Below, in pieces: positions 52,196 through 63,309 of a stretch of DNA of 64,000 nt (the first letter of the stretch is position 1; every line of letters begins with the position of its first letter). This DNA comes from Podarcis raffonei (lineage: Eukaryota > Chordata > Lepidosauria > Squamata > Lacertidae), in assembly GCF_027172205.1 (NCBI RefSeq), contig NC_070606.1, forward strand, positions 101,966,534-102,030,533, in the 5' to 3' direction. The notes beneath the pieces are model-generated. The model did no database searches, was not told where the DNA came from, and saw nothing but the letters and a program-made list of their open reading frames with translations. The position numbers and the translations under genes are program-made.

Positions 52196-54362
52196 TTTTT
52201 TTAAAAAAAATAATATTTATTAAAGTTTTAAGGGTTACAAAAAGAAAAAGTAAAAAACATCCTTTTAAACAAAAAACAATACCACACATCACAATAAATA
52301 AAGAAAAAAGGATGAGATACAAAAAAAGAGAAAACAGAAAAATAAAATCCATTAAACAAAAAAAACAAAGAAAAATACAACAAATCTTCCCATTACTTAT
52401 CTTTCATTAGCTTATTTCCTTGACCTCCTCACACCTCCCTTTTTTGTATTCTAATTTGATTATCTATCTCAGCAAATCCTTTCCATCTTTTCAAATTTTA
52501 GTCCTGTAATTTATCTTAGTATAATGTAGCTTTACTTTGCCTCCTTTCACCAATTAACAGTCAGTTTTTCCCAAATCCTTTGTATCATTTCTGCTAAAGC
52601 CACATAACATCATTCCAACATCCTTCTAACATTCATTAATTTTACAATGTTTCTGTAAATAGTCTTTAAATTTCTTCCAATCTTCCTCCACCGACTCTTC
52701 TCCCTGTTCTCGGATTCTGCCAGTCATTTCCGCCAGTTCCATGTAGTCCATCACCTTCATCTGCCATTCTTCCCGGGTGGGTAGATCTTGTGTCTTCCAG
52801 TACTTTGCAATAAGTATTCTTGCTGCTGTTGTAGCATACATAAAGAAAGTTCTATCCTTCTTTAACACCAATTGGCCGACCATGCCCAGGAGAAAGGCCT
52901 CTGGTTTTTTCAAAAAGGTATATTTAAATACCCTTTTCATTTCATTATAGATCATCTCCCAGAAAGTCTTAATCCTTGGGCATGTCCACCAAAGGTGAAA
53001 GAATGTACCTTCAGTCTCTTTACATTTCCAACATTTATTATCGGGCAAATGGTAGATTTCTGCAAGCTTGACTGGTGTCATGTACCACCTGTAGATCATT
53101 TTCATTATATTCTCTCTTAAGGCATTACATGCCGTGAACTTCATACCTGTGGTCCATAACTGTTCCCAGTCAGCCATCATAATATTGTGTCCAACATCTT
53201 GTGCCCATTTAATCATAGCAGATTTCACCATTTAATCCTGAGTATTCCATTTCAACAGCAAGTTATACATTCTTGACAAGTTCTTAATTTTAGGATCTAG
53301 CAGTTCTGTTTCCAATTTTGATTTTTCCACCTGGAAGCCAATTTTTTTGTCCAAGTTATATCCCTCCATTATCTGATAATAATGAAGCCAATCTCGCACT
53401 CTATTTTTTAATTTTTCAAAACTCTGCAATTTTAATCTGTCTCCCTCTTTTTCCAAAATTTCCCAATATTTCGGCCATTTGGCCTCCATATTGAGCTTTT
53501 TCTGAGCCTTCGCTTCCATTGGTGACAACCACCTTGGGGTTTTATTTTCAAGCAAGTCCTTATATCTTATCCAAACACTAAACAGTGCTTTTCTGACAAT
53601 ATGGTTTTAAACGCTTTATGTGCTTTGACCTTATCATACCACAAATATACATGCCACCCAAAAACATTGTTAAAGCCTTCTAGATCCAACACGTCAGTGT
53701 TCTCAAGAAGCATCCATTCTCTCAGTCAGCAAAAAGCGGCTGATTCATAATAAAGTTTAAAGTCTGGCAGGGCAAATCCACCTCTTTCTTTAGCATCAGT
53801 TAATATCTTGAATTTTATTCGAGGCTTCTTGCCCTGCCAGACAAATCTAGAGATATCTCTCTGCCACTTCTTGAAACACTCCATTTTATCCAAAATTTGC
53901 AATGTTTGAAACAAAAACAGCATCCTTGGCAATACATTCATCTTTATCGCAGCAATTCGGCCTAGCAATGATAGCTTCAGGTTTGACCATATTTCTAAAT
54001 CCTTTTTCACTTCCTTCCAACATTTTTATCCTTAAATAAATTCACATTCTTAGCAGTCATGTTAACCCCTAGGTATTTCACTTTCTTAACCAGTGTTAGT
54101 CCTGTCTCCTTCTGAAACCTTTCTCTCTCCGTCACTGTTAAATTTTTCTCTAAAACCTTAGTTTTCATCTTATTCAACTTAAATCCTGCTACTTGTCCAA
54201 ATTCTTGGATCAGTTCCAGTACTCTTTTGGTACTAGATTCTGGCTCCTGTAATGTCAATACCAAATCATCAGCAAATGCTTTCAGTTTGTACTGTTTAGC
54301 TCCAACTTGTATACCTTTAACCGTTTGGTCCCTTCTAATCATGTTTAAAAGAACCTCCAGGA
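52196..54362 (-). mobile_element. L1 LINE, 5'-truncated, 2.17 kb, in DLG1 intron 3
   Basis: Flanked by a perfect 18-bp repeat ggttcctgctgcacgttc at 52178-52195 and 54363-54380, with the T-rich tail at the left. On the minus strand it encodes the ORF2 part from MIRRDQTVKGIQVG through FADD (about 54260) to the complete C-terminus HCKINEC at 52626. A few frame breaks fall in it, near 53230, 53600-53730 and 54010. It is the same family as the 35.8-41.3 kb L1 and reads opposite to DLG1. Confidence 0.95.
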
Positions 54363-55052
54363 GGTTCCTGCTGCACGTTCCTTGCGCCTAGTCCTACCCT
54401 ATCCCTGCTTGGATGGTCAGGTGTGCTTTGCCTTTAGGATGTAGGATTCCTCCTGAACTAGCCCCTGGTGGCTTTCTTCTAGGGGTCAGCTTAAAAGCTG
54501 CTCTTCCACGTTTTTGATATTAACTTCCAGTTTGATTTTAACTTCAATTTCAAGTAAAATCATCCCCTTTTGTACATCCTGGTTTGCCCCCAAATGTTTC
54601 TCAGCACAGAGGAACCCAGGATACCTCCTCCCTCCTCCACTGCAGCATCCATACAGTGGGACCTTGGTTCTCAAACTTAATCCGTTCCGGAAGTCCGTTC
54701 CAAAACCAAAGCATTCCAAAACCAAGGCGCGTTTTCACATAGAAAGTAATGCAAAATGGATTAATCCGTTCCAGACTTTTAAAAACAACCCCAAAAACTG
54801 CAATTTAACATGAATTTTGCTATCTAACAAGACCACTGATCCATAAAATGAAAGCAATAAACAATGTACTTCAGTCAATCAATCAATCAATCAATCAGCT
54901 GAACTAGCTTCCACACAGTCACAAAAACAAAACAAAAAGAGCTGCAAAAACAGACAGACCTCAGTGTAACAATCAAAACAGAAGCGTAACACTCAAAACT
55001 GAGCATGTTTGGCTTCCGATAAAAGTTCGCGCCCTGGAACACTTACTTCCGG

Positions 55053-55053
<1 letters not shown>

Positions 55054-55091
<38 letters not shown>

Positions 55092-55293
55092 TTATTATTT
55101 GTACCCCGCCCATCTGGCTGGGTTTCCCCAGCCACTCTGGGTAGCTTCCAACAAAGATGAAAGATACACTAAAATGTCACATATTAAAAACTTCCCTGAA
55201 CAGGGCTGCCTTCAGATGTCTTCTGAATGTCAGGTAGATGTTTATTGCTTTGACATCTGATGGGAGGGCGTTCCACAGGGCGGGCGCCACTAC
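55054..55293 (-). mobile_element. L2-type LINE 3' end, inverted, inside the Tigger-like element
   Basis: (AAT)n, TTATTTGTACCCCGCCCATC, TGGCTGGGTTTCCCCAGCCA, ACATCTGATGGGAGGGCGTT and CCACAGGGCGGGCGCCACTA form the reverse of the L2 end seen at 1.45-1.66 kb. Confidence 0.88.
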
Positions 55294-55349
55294 CGAGTGT
55301 TTGGGTTCCAAGTTGTTTGGGTACCAAGGCGTTTGAGAACCCAAGGTAC

Positions 55350-55592
55350 AGGAAAGGATTTTCTGAAATACTTAATTGAACTAGAATACAAAAAAGGGAG
55401 GTGTGAGGAGGTCAGGGAAACAAGTAAATGAAAGATAAGACATGGAAAGATGGAAATGTTTTTAATTGTTTATACTTTTCTGTATTTTGTATTTTCTGCT
55501 CTCTTTTTTATTTTTATTTTTTCCTCTTTCCTTTTCTTTTTCTCATTTTTGTAACTTTTTTGAAACTCTAATAAATATTATTTTTAAAAAAA
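55350..55592 (+). mobile_element. L1 LINE 3' UTR fragment inside the Tigger-like element
   Basis: ATACAAAAAAGGGAGGTGTG and GAGGTCAGGGAAACAAGT match the L1 3' UTR at 41125-41170, and the segment ends in CTAATAAATATTATTTTT and an A-run. It is bracketed by gagaacccaaggtac (55335-55349) and gagaaccaaggtac (55593-55606), a target repeat with one base changed. Confidence 0.88.
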
Positions 55593-55764
55593 GAGAACCA
55601 AGGTACATGGATATCCCTTAACTCTGCTTATCCTTCTGGCTGTACATGCAAAATACCTTGGAGGTACCATATTCCAACGTTCTACCTAGCAACCTAAATT
55701 TTGCTTCCAGGACCACACCGTGACTTATCTATCCCTAATGTACTGCGGCTGCAGGCCTGAGTGC

Positions 55765-56126
55765 TGGCCTGTCACAAATCCAGAGGCATATGCTCGGCAT
55801 GTGAGCATGCTGTGCTTCATCCTCCAAGAGTTCCTTCTGAGGAATCATTCCCTTCCTTTCCTGAGAACCTCCATCTCTGTGACGGCAGAAGAGCTGTCAT
55901 CCTGGGAGTGGCATGTTGCTACCACGTCCTTGGGGGCCTCATCCTCAAATCTGTCCAGCCCTTCTCAATTTCTCCAGCTGAAGAAACTTGTACCTGGAGG
56001 ACCAAGAGCTCACTGCACTTGGCACACGCCCATGACTTCTGTTCAGCTGTCATGCATGCAACACTCTGTCATGCAAGACGCATAATGTGTTTTTGTGCGT
56101 CATTTTCACTAATATCAGCATTTGTC
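55765..56126 (-). mobile_element. Non-BovB segment shared as a 3' flank by both BovB copies
   Basis: About 360 bp adjoining the BovB tail. The same sequence, almost identical and in the same place relative to BovB, occurs at 62729-63088. It is not part of BovB. Its minus-strand reading contains short peptides such as CAKCSELLVLQVQVSS, which recall LINE ORF1 proteins, so it may be a piece of another repeat. Confidence 0.75.
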
Positions 56127-57852
56127 TTGTTGTTGTTTAGTCGTTTGGTCGTGTCCGACTCTTCGTGACCCCATGGACCAGAGCACGCCAGGCATTTCTG
56201 TCCTCCACTGCCTCCCGCAGTTTGATCAAACTCATGCTGGTAGCTTCAAGAACACCACCCAACTATCTCATGATCTGTCGTCCCCTTCTCCTTGTGCCCT
56301 CCATCTTTCCCAACATCAGGGTCTTTTCCAGGAAGTCTTCTCTTCTCATGAGGTGGCCAAAGTATTGGAGCCTCAGCTTCACGATCTGTCCTTCCAGTGA
56401 GCACTTAGGGCTGATTTCCTTAAGAATGGATACGTTTGATCTTCTTGCAGTCCATGGGACTCTCAAGAGTCTCCTCCAGCACCATAATTTAAAAGCATCA
56501 ATTCTTCGGCGATCAGCCTTCTTTATGGTCCAGCTCTCACTTCCATACATCACTACTGGGAAAACCATAGCTTTAACTATACGGACCTTTGTTGGCAAGG
56601 TGATGTCTCTACTTTTTAAGATGCTGCCTAGGTTTGTCATTGCTTTTCTCCCAAGAAGCAGGCGTCTTTTAATTTCATGACTGCTGTCACCATCTGCAGT
56701 GATCATGGAGCCCAAGAAAGTAAAATCTCTTACTGCCTCCATTTCTTCCCCTTCTATTTGCCAGGAGGTGATGGGACCAGTGGCCATGATCTTCGTTTTT
56801 TTGATGTTGAGCTTCAGACCATATTTTGCGCTCTCCTCTTTCACCCTCAATAAAAGGTTCTTTAATTCCTCCTCACTTTCTGCCATCAAGGTTGTGTCAT
56901 CTGCATATCTCAGGTTGTTGATATTTCTTCCGGCAATATTAATTCTGGCTTGGGATTCATCCAGCCCAGCCTTTCGCATGATGAATTCTGCATATAAGTT
57001 AAATAAGCAGGGAGACAAAATACAGCCTTGTCGTACTCCTTTCCCAATTTTGAACCAATCAGTTGTTCCATATCCAGTTCTAACTGTAGCTTCTTGTCCC
57101 ACATAGAGATTTCTCAGGAGACAGATGAGGTGATCAGGCACTCCCATTTCTTTAAGAACTTGCCATAGTTTGCCGTGGTCGACACAGTCAAAGGCTTTTG
57201 CATAGTCAATGAAGCAGAAGTAGATGTCTTTCTGGAACTCTCTAGCTTCCTCCATAATCCAGCGCATGTTTGCAATTTGGTCTCTGGTTCCTCTGCCTCT
57301 TCTAAATCCAGCTTGCACTTCTGGGAGTTCTCGGTCCACATACTGCTTGAGCCTTCCTTGTAGAATTTTAAGCATAACCTTGCTAGCGTGTGAAATGAGT
57401 GCAATTGTGCGGTAGTTGGAGCACTCTTTGGCACTGCCCTTCTTTGGGACTGGGATGTAGACTGATCTTCTCCAATCTTCTGGCCACTGCTGAGTTTTCC
57501 AAACTTGCTGGCATATTGAGTGTAGCACTTTAACAGCACCATCTTTTCAAATTTTACATAGTTCAGCTGGAATACCATCACTTACACTGGCCTTGTTATT
57601 TGCAGTGCTTTCTAAGGCCCATTTGACTTCACTTTCCAGGATGTCTGGCTCAAGGTCAGCAACCACACTACTTGGGGTATACGAGACATCCATTTTTTTA
57701 TGGTATAATTCCTCTGTGTATTCTTGCCACCTCTTCTTGATGTCTTCTGCTTCTGTTAGGTCCTTACCACTTTTGTCCTTTATTATGGTAATCTTTGTAC
57801 GAAATGTTCCTTTCATATTTCCGATTTTCTTGAACAGATCTCTAGTGTTTAC

Positions 57853-57855
<3 letters not shown>
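56127..57855 (-). mobile_element. RTE-BovB LINE, copy 1, 5'-truncated
   Basis: The plus strand starts with a TTGTTGTTG tail. On the minus strand an uninterrupted frame (57528-56263) carries FIDYAKAFDCVDHGKLW, KGVRQGCILSPCLFNLYAE and LRYADDTTLMAESEEE, the palm motifs of BovB reverse transcriptase, then LWCWRRLLRVPWTARRSN. A preceding frame (57816-57547) gives the upstream linker. A stop after RRGRQIMR and a frame break near 57540 disrupt it. It lies in DLG1 intron 3. BovB is the LINE known for spread between squamates and ruminants. Confidence 0.95.
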
Positions 57856-57887
<32 letters not shown>

Positions 57888-57888
57888 T
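57853..57888. repeat. (AAT)n microsatellite
   Basis: A clean run of AAT units at the 5' edge of BovB copy 1, probably at or near the insertion junction. Confidence 0.85.
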
Positions 57889-57889
57889 C

Positions 57890-60600
57890 TGGAATCATTT
57901 GGACATAGGCAGAAGTTGTCTTAGGCAGAGACAAACCGCTAGTCGGTCTTGCTCAATACTGATTCTCAGTCCTGCTGCCTGAACCCTTTGGATTGGGAAG
58001 AAATAGGGGTCTTTCGTGTGCCAGCAGGTGCTGCCTTTGAGCCACACCCTGTGAAATCTGGTACATTCAAGACGGGCAAGTGCTAAAAATAGTTAAAATC
58101 AAGCTTTGTTGTTTGTCTTCCTAAGCTCTGTTTTCACTTCCCACCCCTTCAGAAATTCTACATGGAATATTCCATCTGTTATTTTATTGACTCCAGATGC
58201 TGAAATTGTTTAATGGGGGAAACCTTTGCATGTAACTGTAGCTTTCATTCGCTGGAATGCTTCGTTGGGGAGGGAGAGAATTTTTTTTATTCAGCGGTTT
58301 ATTCAAAATATGTTTAATTAAATACAGCTTTGAATCTCATCCATCAAGCCATCTTTAGAACAGGGAGCACTGGAGCAAACTGCATGAAGAAGCAGGTTAA
58401 TTGTAAACCTCAGGAATAATTTGGAGCACGTTGGAAAAGCCCCCTTCCTCTACAGTTGTTTGTTTCTAGGGAGCTTTTCTCATTTCCCAACGTGTTTCTG
58501 CCTATTGGCTTCTTTCTTCCTTGGCTGCATCCTGCGAAACGTCTTGATGCTTTGACCCCCCTTTCTTTCTTCCCCCCTCTTCCCCCCTTATTCCCCCCCC
58601 CCCAGTTTTCAGTAAACAACCACAGGCCAAATAATGGACTTAAAGTAAGCTAACTGGCTGTGTGGAGCAATGGACTGCCTTTGCATTGTAACCACCAAGG
58701 TAAGAGACGGAGTTTCAGCAGGGCTGGTGGCTATGTTTGTGGGAAGCTGTATGTTAACTTCCATGCTTTGCAACTTTTTGTAGGGAGAATTTCATTTCAA
58801 GCCAGTCACTCAGCCTCCTCTGGGATATCTTAGCTTGCTTAGCAGGACACAAAACGAGTGCATGTAAATGGATGTATTTTCTCTTCAACTTAATACTTTA
58901 TGGTATTGAATGCATACAAATGCTAGCATTTTCTTGCTGCTTTGCTTGAACTCTCAGAATAGAACTCATATGCTAGTTTTACATAACCTTTAATCTTCCC
59001 TTTTTAATGGTTATCTTAATCTGAGGAAGCTTTATTGGGATTCCATTTTTAAATGTCCTGTGACACAAAGGTTCCATGTTGTCCAGGGGCATCTTGGCTG
59101 TGCTGATGCTGGCCAGTGCTTTACAATGGTCAGTCTTCCTCATCTCTTGCAAATGGCCAAGCGTCCTGACTTGGGGAAGCGGAATGGGGGTCCCGCAAAA
59201 GGTGGGCTGAGAGAGGACTGGCGTGCTCTGTACTATTGAAGACCTTTTTCTTCCTGTGAGACGCTTAAAAGCCCATCCCCACCCCCGTAATTCTGCCTTC
59301 AGCAAGCACAGTCATTGGAATGAAATGAAAACTACTTCATCAAGTCTGCATGTGAGAATAGAATCTGACAACTTTTAATGAGAGTATCTTGGCAGTTTAC
59401 AGGTGATGGCCTTTTAGAGCAATAGATGTGAAAGCCTCTGAATTTTTCTTATGGTAGGAAAATGAATGCAGCCTTTGATACCTACTCTCTGTTTGCGCAA
59501 ATGTCGTCTTCAAAGGGTTTTGCCTTGATGGCTGAAACAGATGAAGTCTCGTCTTTTGCCTGACAGTTTTATCTTAGAGTTCTGTTTTGAGCTCAGGGAA
59601 TGTCTAAGTGAGTGTTGCATTTGTGTTGGATCCAGGCTTGATGTCATTAAGATAACTGGCATTGCACATTTAGAGTGTCAGTCCCTGAGTAGGAAAACTT
59701 CTCTGGACCTTCCAAGCTCTGAGCTTTAATAGTGAACCTTCCAAGAGGTTTTGGCTTCATTCTGTATAGCAGGGTGCTGTTCTGGGGTTTAGCAACTTGT
59801 CTCAAGCAGTGTGAGCTGGTGCCGTGCAGAATGAAGCGTTCAGGTCATGTATTATTTATTTTAAGAAATGTATAACCCATCGTTTAATAAAATTGCAACA
59901 TTTCAAAACAGTCAAGAAAATTAAAAACATGCAAAAGAAAAGCATATAAAATATACTGAAAATAGATTATGGTGTTCCTTTTTTAATTTTCACACTTTTG
60001 AAACAACAAAACTTCACAGGTAATCATAATATTAACCATAAATTTAACATCTGGGGCACTAAAAATACCATCTGTTCTAAGAAGATTACAAATAAGTGGT
60101 TTAATCACATCAGTTCAATCTCTGTATTACTCAAAGTAATCAGTTGTTCAGTATGCTACAAAAGGATTCTGTATGTTTTAAAATTACATTTCCTTAACTT
60201 ATTTTGTCTCGCATGTGTGTGTGTGTTGTGGTTTTCAGCATATTGCACCCTGTTCTTGGAACATGAATCTTCCATTTAGATATTTTTAATATTGGTGAGG
60301 AGCAGATTTTTTTTTTAGCTGTCAGTGATACCTCACTATTATAATACCAGTATAATCATGTAGAAGGAATCTAATGTTCAGATTGCCTTCCCTTATCAAT
60401 ATCCCTATGTTTTATCACATTCTGTTATAAACACCTGAAGCAAATGAAAAGCCTTGATTAGTAATAGGGCAGCCTTGCATTTTTGTAGCTCTTCCTGATG
60501 TCTTAGCGATAGTGAGCCTGAGACAGAGAAAACCCGCTGGAAAGTAATTTGTCTATTGATTACAACGGGCCTAATGTAACAGTTGGGAGCTACTGTTATC
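57890..60600. other. DLG1: DLG1 intron 3, mostly unique
   Basis: AT-rich intron sequence with no further exon that I can support and few recognisable repeats. A LINE/SINE-like tail is possible at 59845-59960. Confidence 0.5.
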
Positions 60601-60604
60601 ATTA

Positions 60605-60725
60605 GTATTATAACTGCTTATTACCTGTCCTTCACTGTAAGGTCCCAGGGCAGGTTATAACATTAAAACACAGTATTCAAAACAGTTTTACACAACTTAA
60701 CAATCACAGTAATAAGGTGGGTAAT
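60605..60725 (-). repeat. LINE or SINE tail, inverted
   Basis: TTATTACCTGTCCTTCACTG, AGGTCCCAGGGCAGGTTATA and ACATTAAAACACAG resemble the reverse of a reptile CR1/L2-type tail like the one at 30838-30960. Confidence 0.4.
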
Positions 60726-61193
60726 AGACATTTCATTTGTCGAATGCCAGGGTAAAGAGGTGTGTCTTCAGCATTCTTCAGAAGCCAAATAATGTAGGTG
60801 TCAGACATGCCTTTTATTGTGAGTTGTGGCAGTTTCTTTGCCATATAATATTAACTTGCATTTTTGCCGCGATGACTGTAGCTGGTATAAAGACTGGTAG
60901 TCTCCAAAGCAGAAGCGTCTTTCAAAATCTTGATGATCAAGAAACAGCACCTCCCCTCCCCTACTATACCGTCAGTATTTTATAATTGTTTTCAACACCT
61001 CTACTTCTGAAGTATGACATCTTATACCTTTGCTAACATTTACACATCTTGAAGCTAAAGTTTATAACTAGATCCTGGCCACCATTGTTTAATATAAATA
61101 ATACTTAAAACAACTCAAATACAGAAGGGAGGTGGTTTCTTGGGGACTGTAGGATACCAACCGCATAACTAACGCTTAAGTCAAATTCCATCT

Positions 61194-61262
61194 GTTAGAC
61201 CTTTGGGGAAAGAGAATGTGCTTTGCAGGTACAGTCCCAGGTTTGATCCCCAAATTCAGTGG
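61194..61262 (+). mobile_element. tRNA-like SINE head fragment
   Basis: GTGCTTTGCAGGTACAGTCC followed by CAGGTTTGATCCCCAAATTC has a B-box-like GGTTTGATCCC and resembles the SINE heads at 5410 and 15600. The A-box part is poorly preserved. Confidence 0.45.
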
Positions 61263-61597
61263 AAATGAATTCTTATTTTTTATATATATCGTTTCCTTCT
61301 AAATGGTTACACATTTGTACAATTGCAATGCTTACGTGTGCACAGTATCTTTGCAATGGAAGGAGGTTTGGAGAAACCCAGAGCAAGTCAACCACTGCAC
61401 TGTCTGTGGCCTCCTGAGGCCCCACCAGGTCCAATGGCCACCATCCACCACCGGCTTAAAGGCCTAGCCCACCAATTCAGGAGTTTTAGGGCATAAATTT
61501 GTGATAAAATGTCTGCATTCTTCCACTATTGTAGTTTTGTTCTATTTACTTTGCAATGTAAGTTTTTATTCATTTATAAGGTACCCTAACAAAGGAC

Positions 61598-63099
61598 TTA
61601 TGGAGAAAGCTAGAGAGTTCCAGAAAGACATCTACTTCTGCTTCATTGACTATGCAAAAGCCTTTGACTGTGTCGACCACGGCAAACTATGGCAAGTTCT
61701 TAAAGAAATGGGAGTGCCTGATCACCTCATCTGTCTCCTAAGAAATCTCTATGTGGGACAAGAAGCTACAGTTAGAACTGGATATGAAACAACTGATTGG
61801 TTCAAAATTGGGAAAGGAGTACGACAAGGCTGTATATTGTCTCCCTGTTTATTTAACTTATATGCAGAATTCATCATGCGAAAGGCTGGGCTGGATGAAT
61901 CCCAAACTGGAATTAAGATTGCCGGAAGAAATATCAATCACCTCAGATATGCAGATGACACAACCTTGATGGCAGAAAGTGAGGAGGAATTAAAGAACCT
62001 TTTATTGAGGGTGAAAGAGGAGAGCGCAAAATATGGTCTGAAGCTCAACATCAAAAAAACGAAGATCATGGCCACTGGTCCCATCACCTCCTGGCAAATA
62101 GAAGGGGAAGAAATGGAGGCAGTGAGAGATTTTACTTTCTTGGGCTCCATGATCACTGCAGATGGTGACAGCAGTCACGAAATTAAAAGACGCCTGCTCC
62201 TTGGGAGAAAGGCGATGGCAAACCTAGACAACATCTTAAAAAGCAGAGACATCACCTTGCCAACAAAGGTCCGTATAGTTAAAGCTATGGTTTTCCCAGT
62301 AGTGATGTATGGAAGTGAGCGCTGGACCATAAAGAAGGCTGATCGCCGAAGAATTGATGCTTTTGAATTATGGTGCTGGAGGAGACTCTTGAGAGTCCCA
62401 TGGACTGCAAGAAGATCAAACGTATCCATTCTTAAGGAAATCAGCCCTGAGTGCTCACTGGAAGGACAGATCGTGAAGCTGAGGCTCCAATACTTTGGCC
62501 ACCTCATGAGAAGAGAAGACTCCCTGGAGAAGACCCTGATGTTGGGAAAGATGGAGGGCACAAGGAGAAGGGGACGACAGAGGATGAGATGGTTGGGTGG
62601 TGTTCTTGAAGCTACCAGCATGAGTTTGATCAAACTGCGGGAGGCAGTGGAGGACAGAAGTGCCTGGCGTGCTCTGGTCCATGGGGTCACGAAGAGTCGG
62701 ACACGACTAAATGACTAAACAACAACAAGACAAATGCTGATATTAGTGAAAATGAGACACAAAAACACATTATGCGTCTTGCATGACAGTGTTGCATGCA
62801 TGACAGCTGAACAGAAGTCATGGGCATGTGCCAAGTGCAGTGAGCTCTTGGTCCTCCAGGTACAAGTTTCTTCAGCTGGAGAAATTGAGAAGGGCTGGAC
62901 AGATTTGAGGATGAGGCCCCCAAGGACGTGGTAGCAACATGCCACTCCCAGGATGACAGCTCTTCTGCCGTCACAGAGATGGAGGTTCTCAGGAAAGGAA
63001 GGGAATGATTCCTCAGAAGGAACTCTTGGAGGATGAAGCACAGCATGCTCACATGCCGAGCATATGCCTCTGGATTTGTGACCTGCCAACAACAACAAC
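61598..63099 (+). mobile_element. RTE-BovB LINE, copy 2, with 3' transduced flank
   Basis: The whole unit is bracketed by a 10-bp repeat aacaaaggac at 61588-61597 and 63100-63109. BovB sequence runs to the AACAACAA tail at about 62728. The next 360 bp repeat the flank found beside copy 1, and the unit closes with a second CAACAACAAC tail. The BovB part encodes an open RT C-terminal half from REFQKDIYFCFIDYAKAFD through YADD to VTKSRTRLND and stop (62718), nearly identical to copy 1. Copy 2 is the opposite strand to copy 1 and lies in DLG1 intron 3. Confidence 0.93.
62729..63088 (+). mobile_element. Transduced 3' flank of BovB copy 2
   Basis: Reverse complement of 55765-56126 with only scattered differences, lying between the BovB tail and a second (CAA)n tail, and inside the target-site repeats of copy 2. 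Confidence 0.85.
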
Positions 63100-63187
63100 A
63101 ACAAAGGACAGTGTGTATTTATTGTGTAAATATGCTGAAAAGTGCCTACCTTTGGTTAAGATGGTTTTGTTTTCTGCATTGCAGAAA

Positions 63188-63300
63188 GGTGGACTCGATG
63201 TGACCTGGGGGGGGGGGGGCTTCCTCCCACCTCTGCCATTCTGTGTGTCAGGGAAGAGACCAGTCCTGACCCTGTGATTCTGTGATTCTATGGTTCTGGA
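63188..63300 (+). mobile_element. CR1/SINE 3' end fragment
   Basis: GGTGGACTCGATGTGACCTG, then TCCCACCTCTGCCATTCTGT and TGTGATTCTGTGATTCTATG resemble the sense CR1/SINE end with a G-run inserted. Confidence 0.5.
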
Positions 63301-63309
63301 GTGTGTTCA

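Larger units (their letters stand above)
54654..55610. mobile_element. pogo/Tigger-like DNA transposon with two nested insertions
   Basis: The left end CAGTGGGACCTTGGTTCTCA is preceded by TA, and the right part CGTTTGAGAACCCAAGGTAC is its inverted counterpart. TTAATCCGTTCCGGAAGTCC and its near repeat at 54758-54775 are typical of Tigger-like ends in reptiles. No transposase frame is present, so it is non-autonomous. An inverted L2 tail (55054-55293) and an L1 tail (55350-55592) have landed in it. It lies in DLG1 intron 3. Confidence 0.7.

Noticed and set aside
61501-62718. 405-codon frame as a possible host gene
   Set aside because: All recognisable motifs are those of BovB reverse transcriptase. 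The first 30 or so codons before 61598 are flanking intron.
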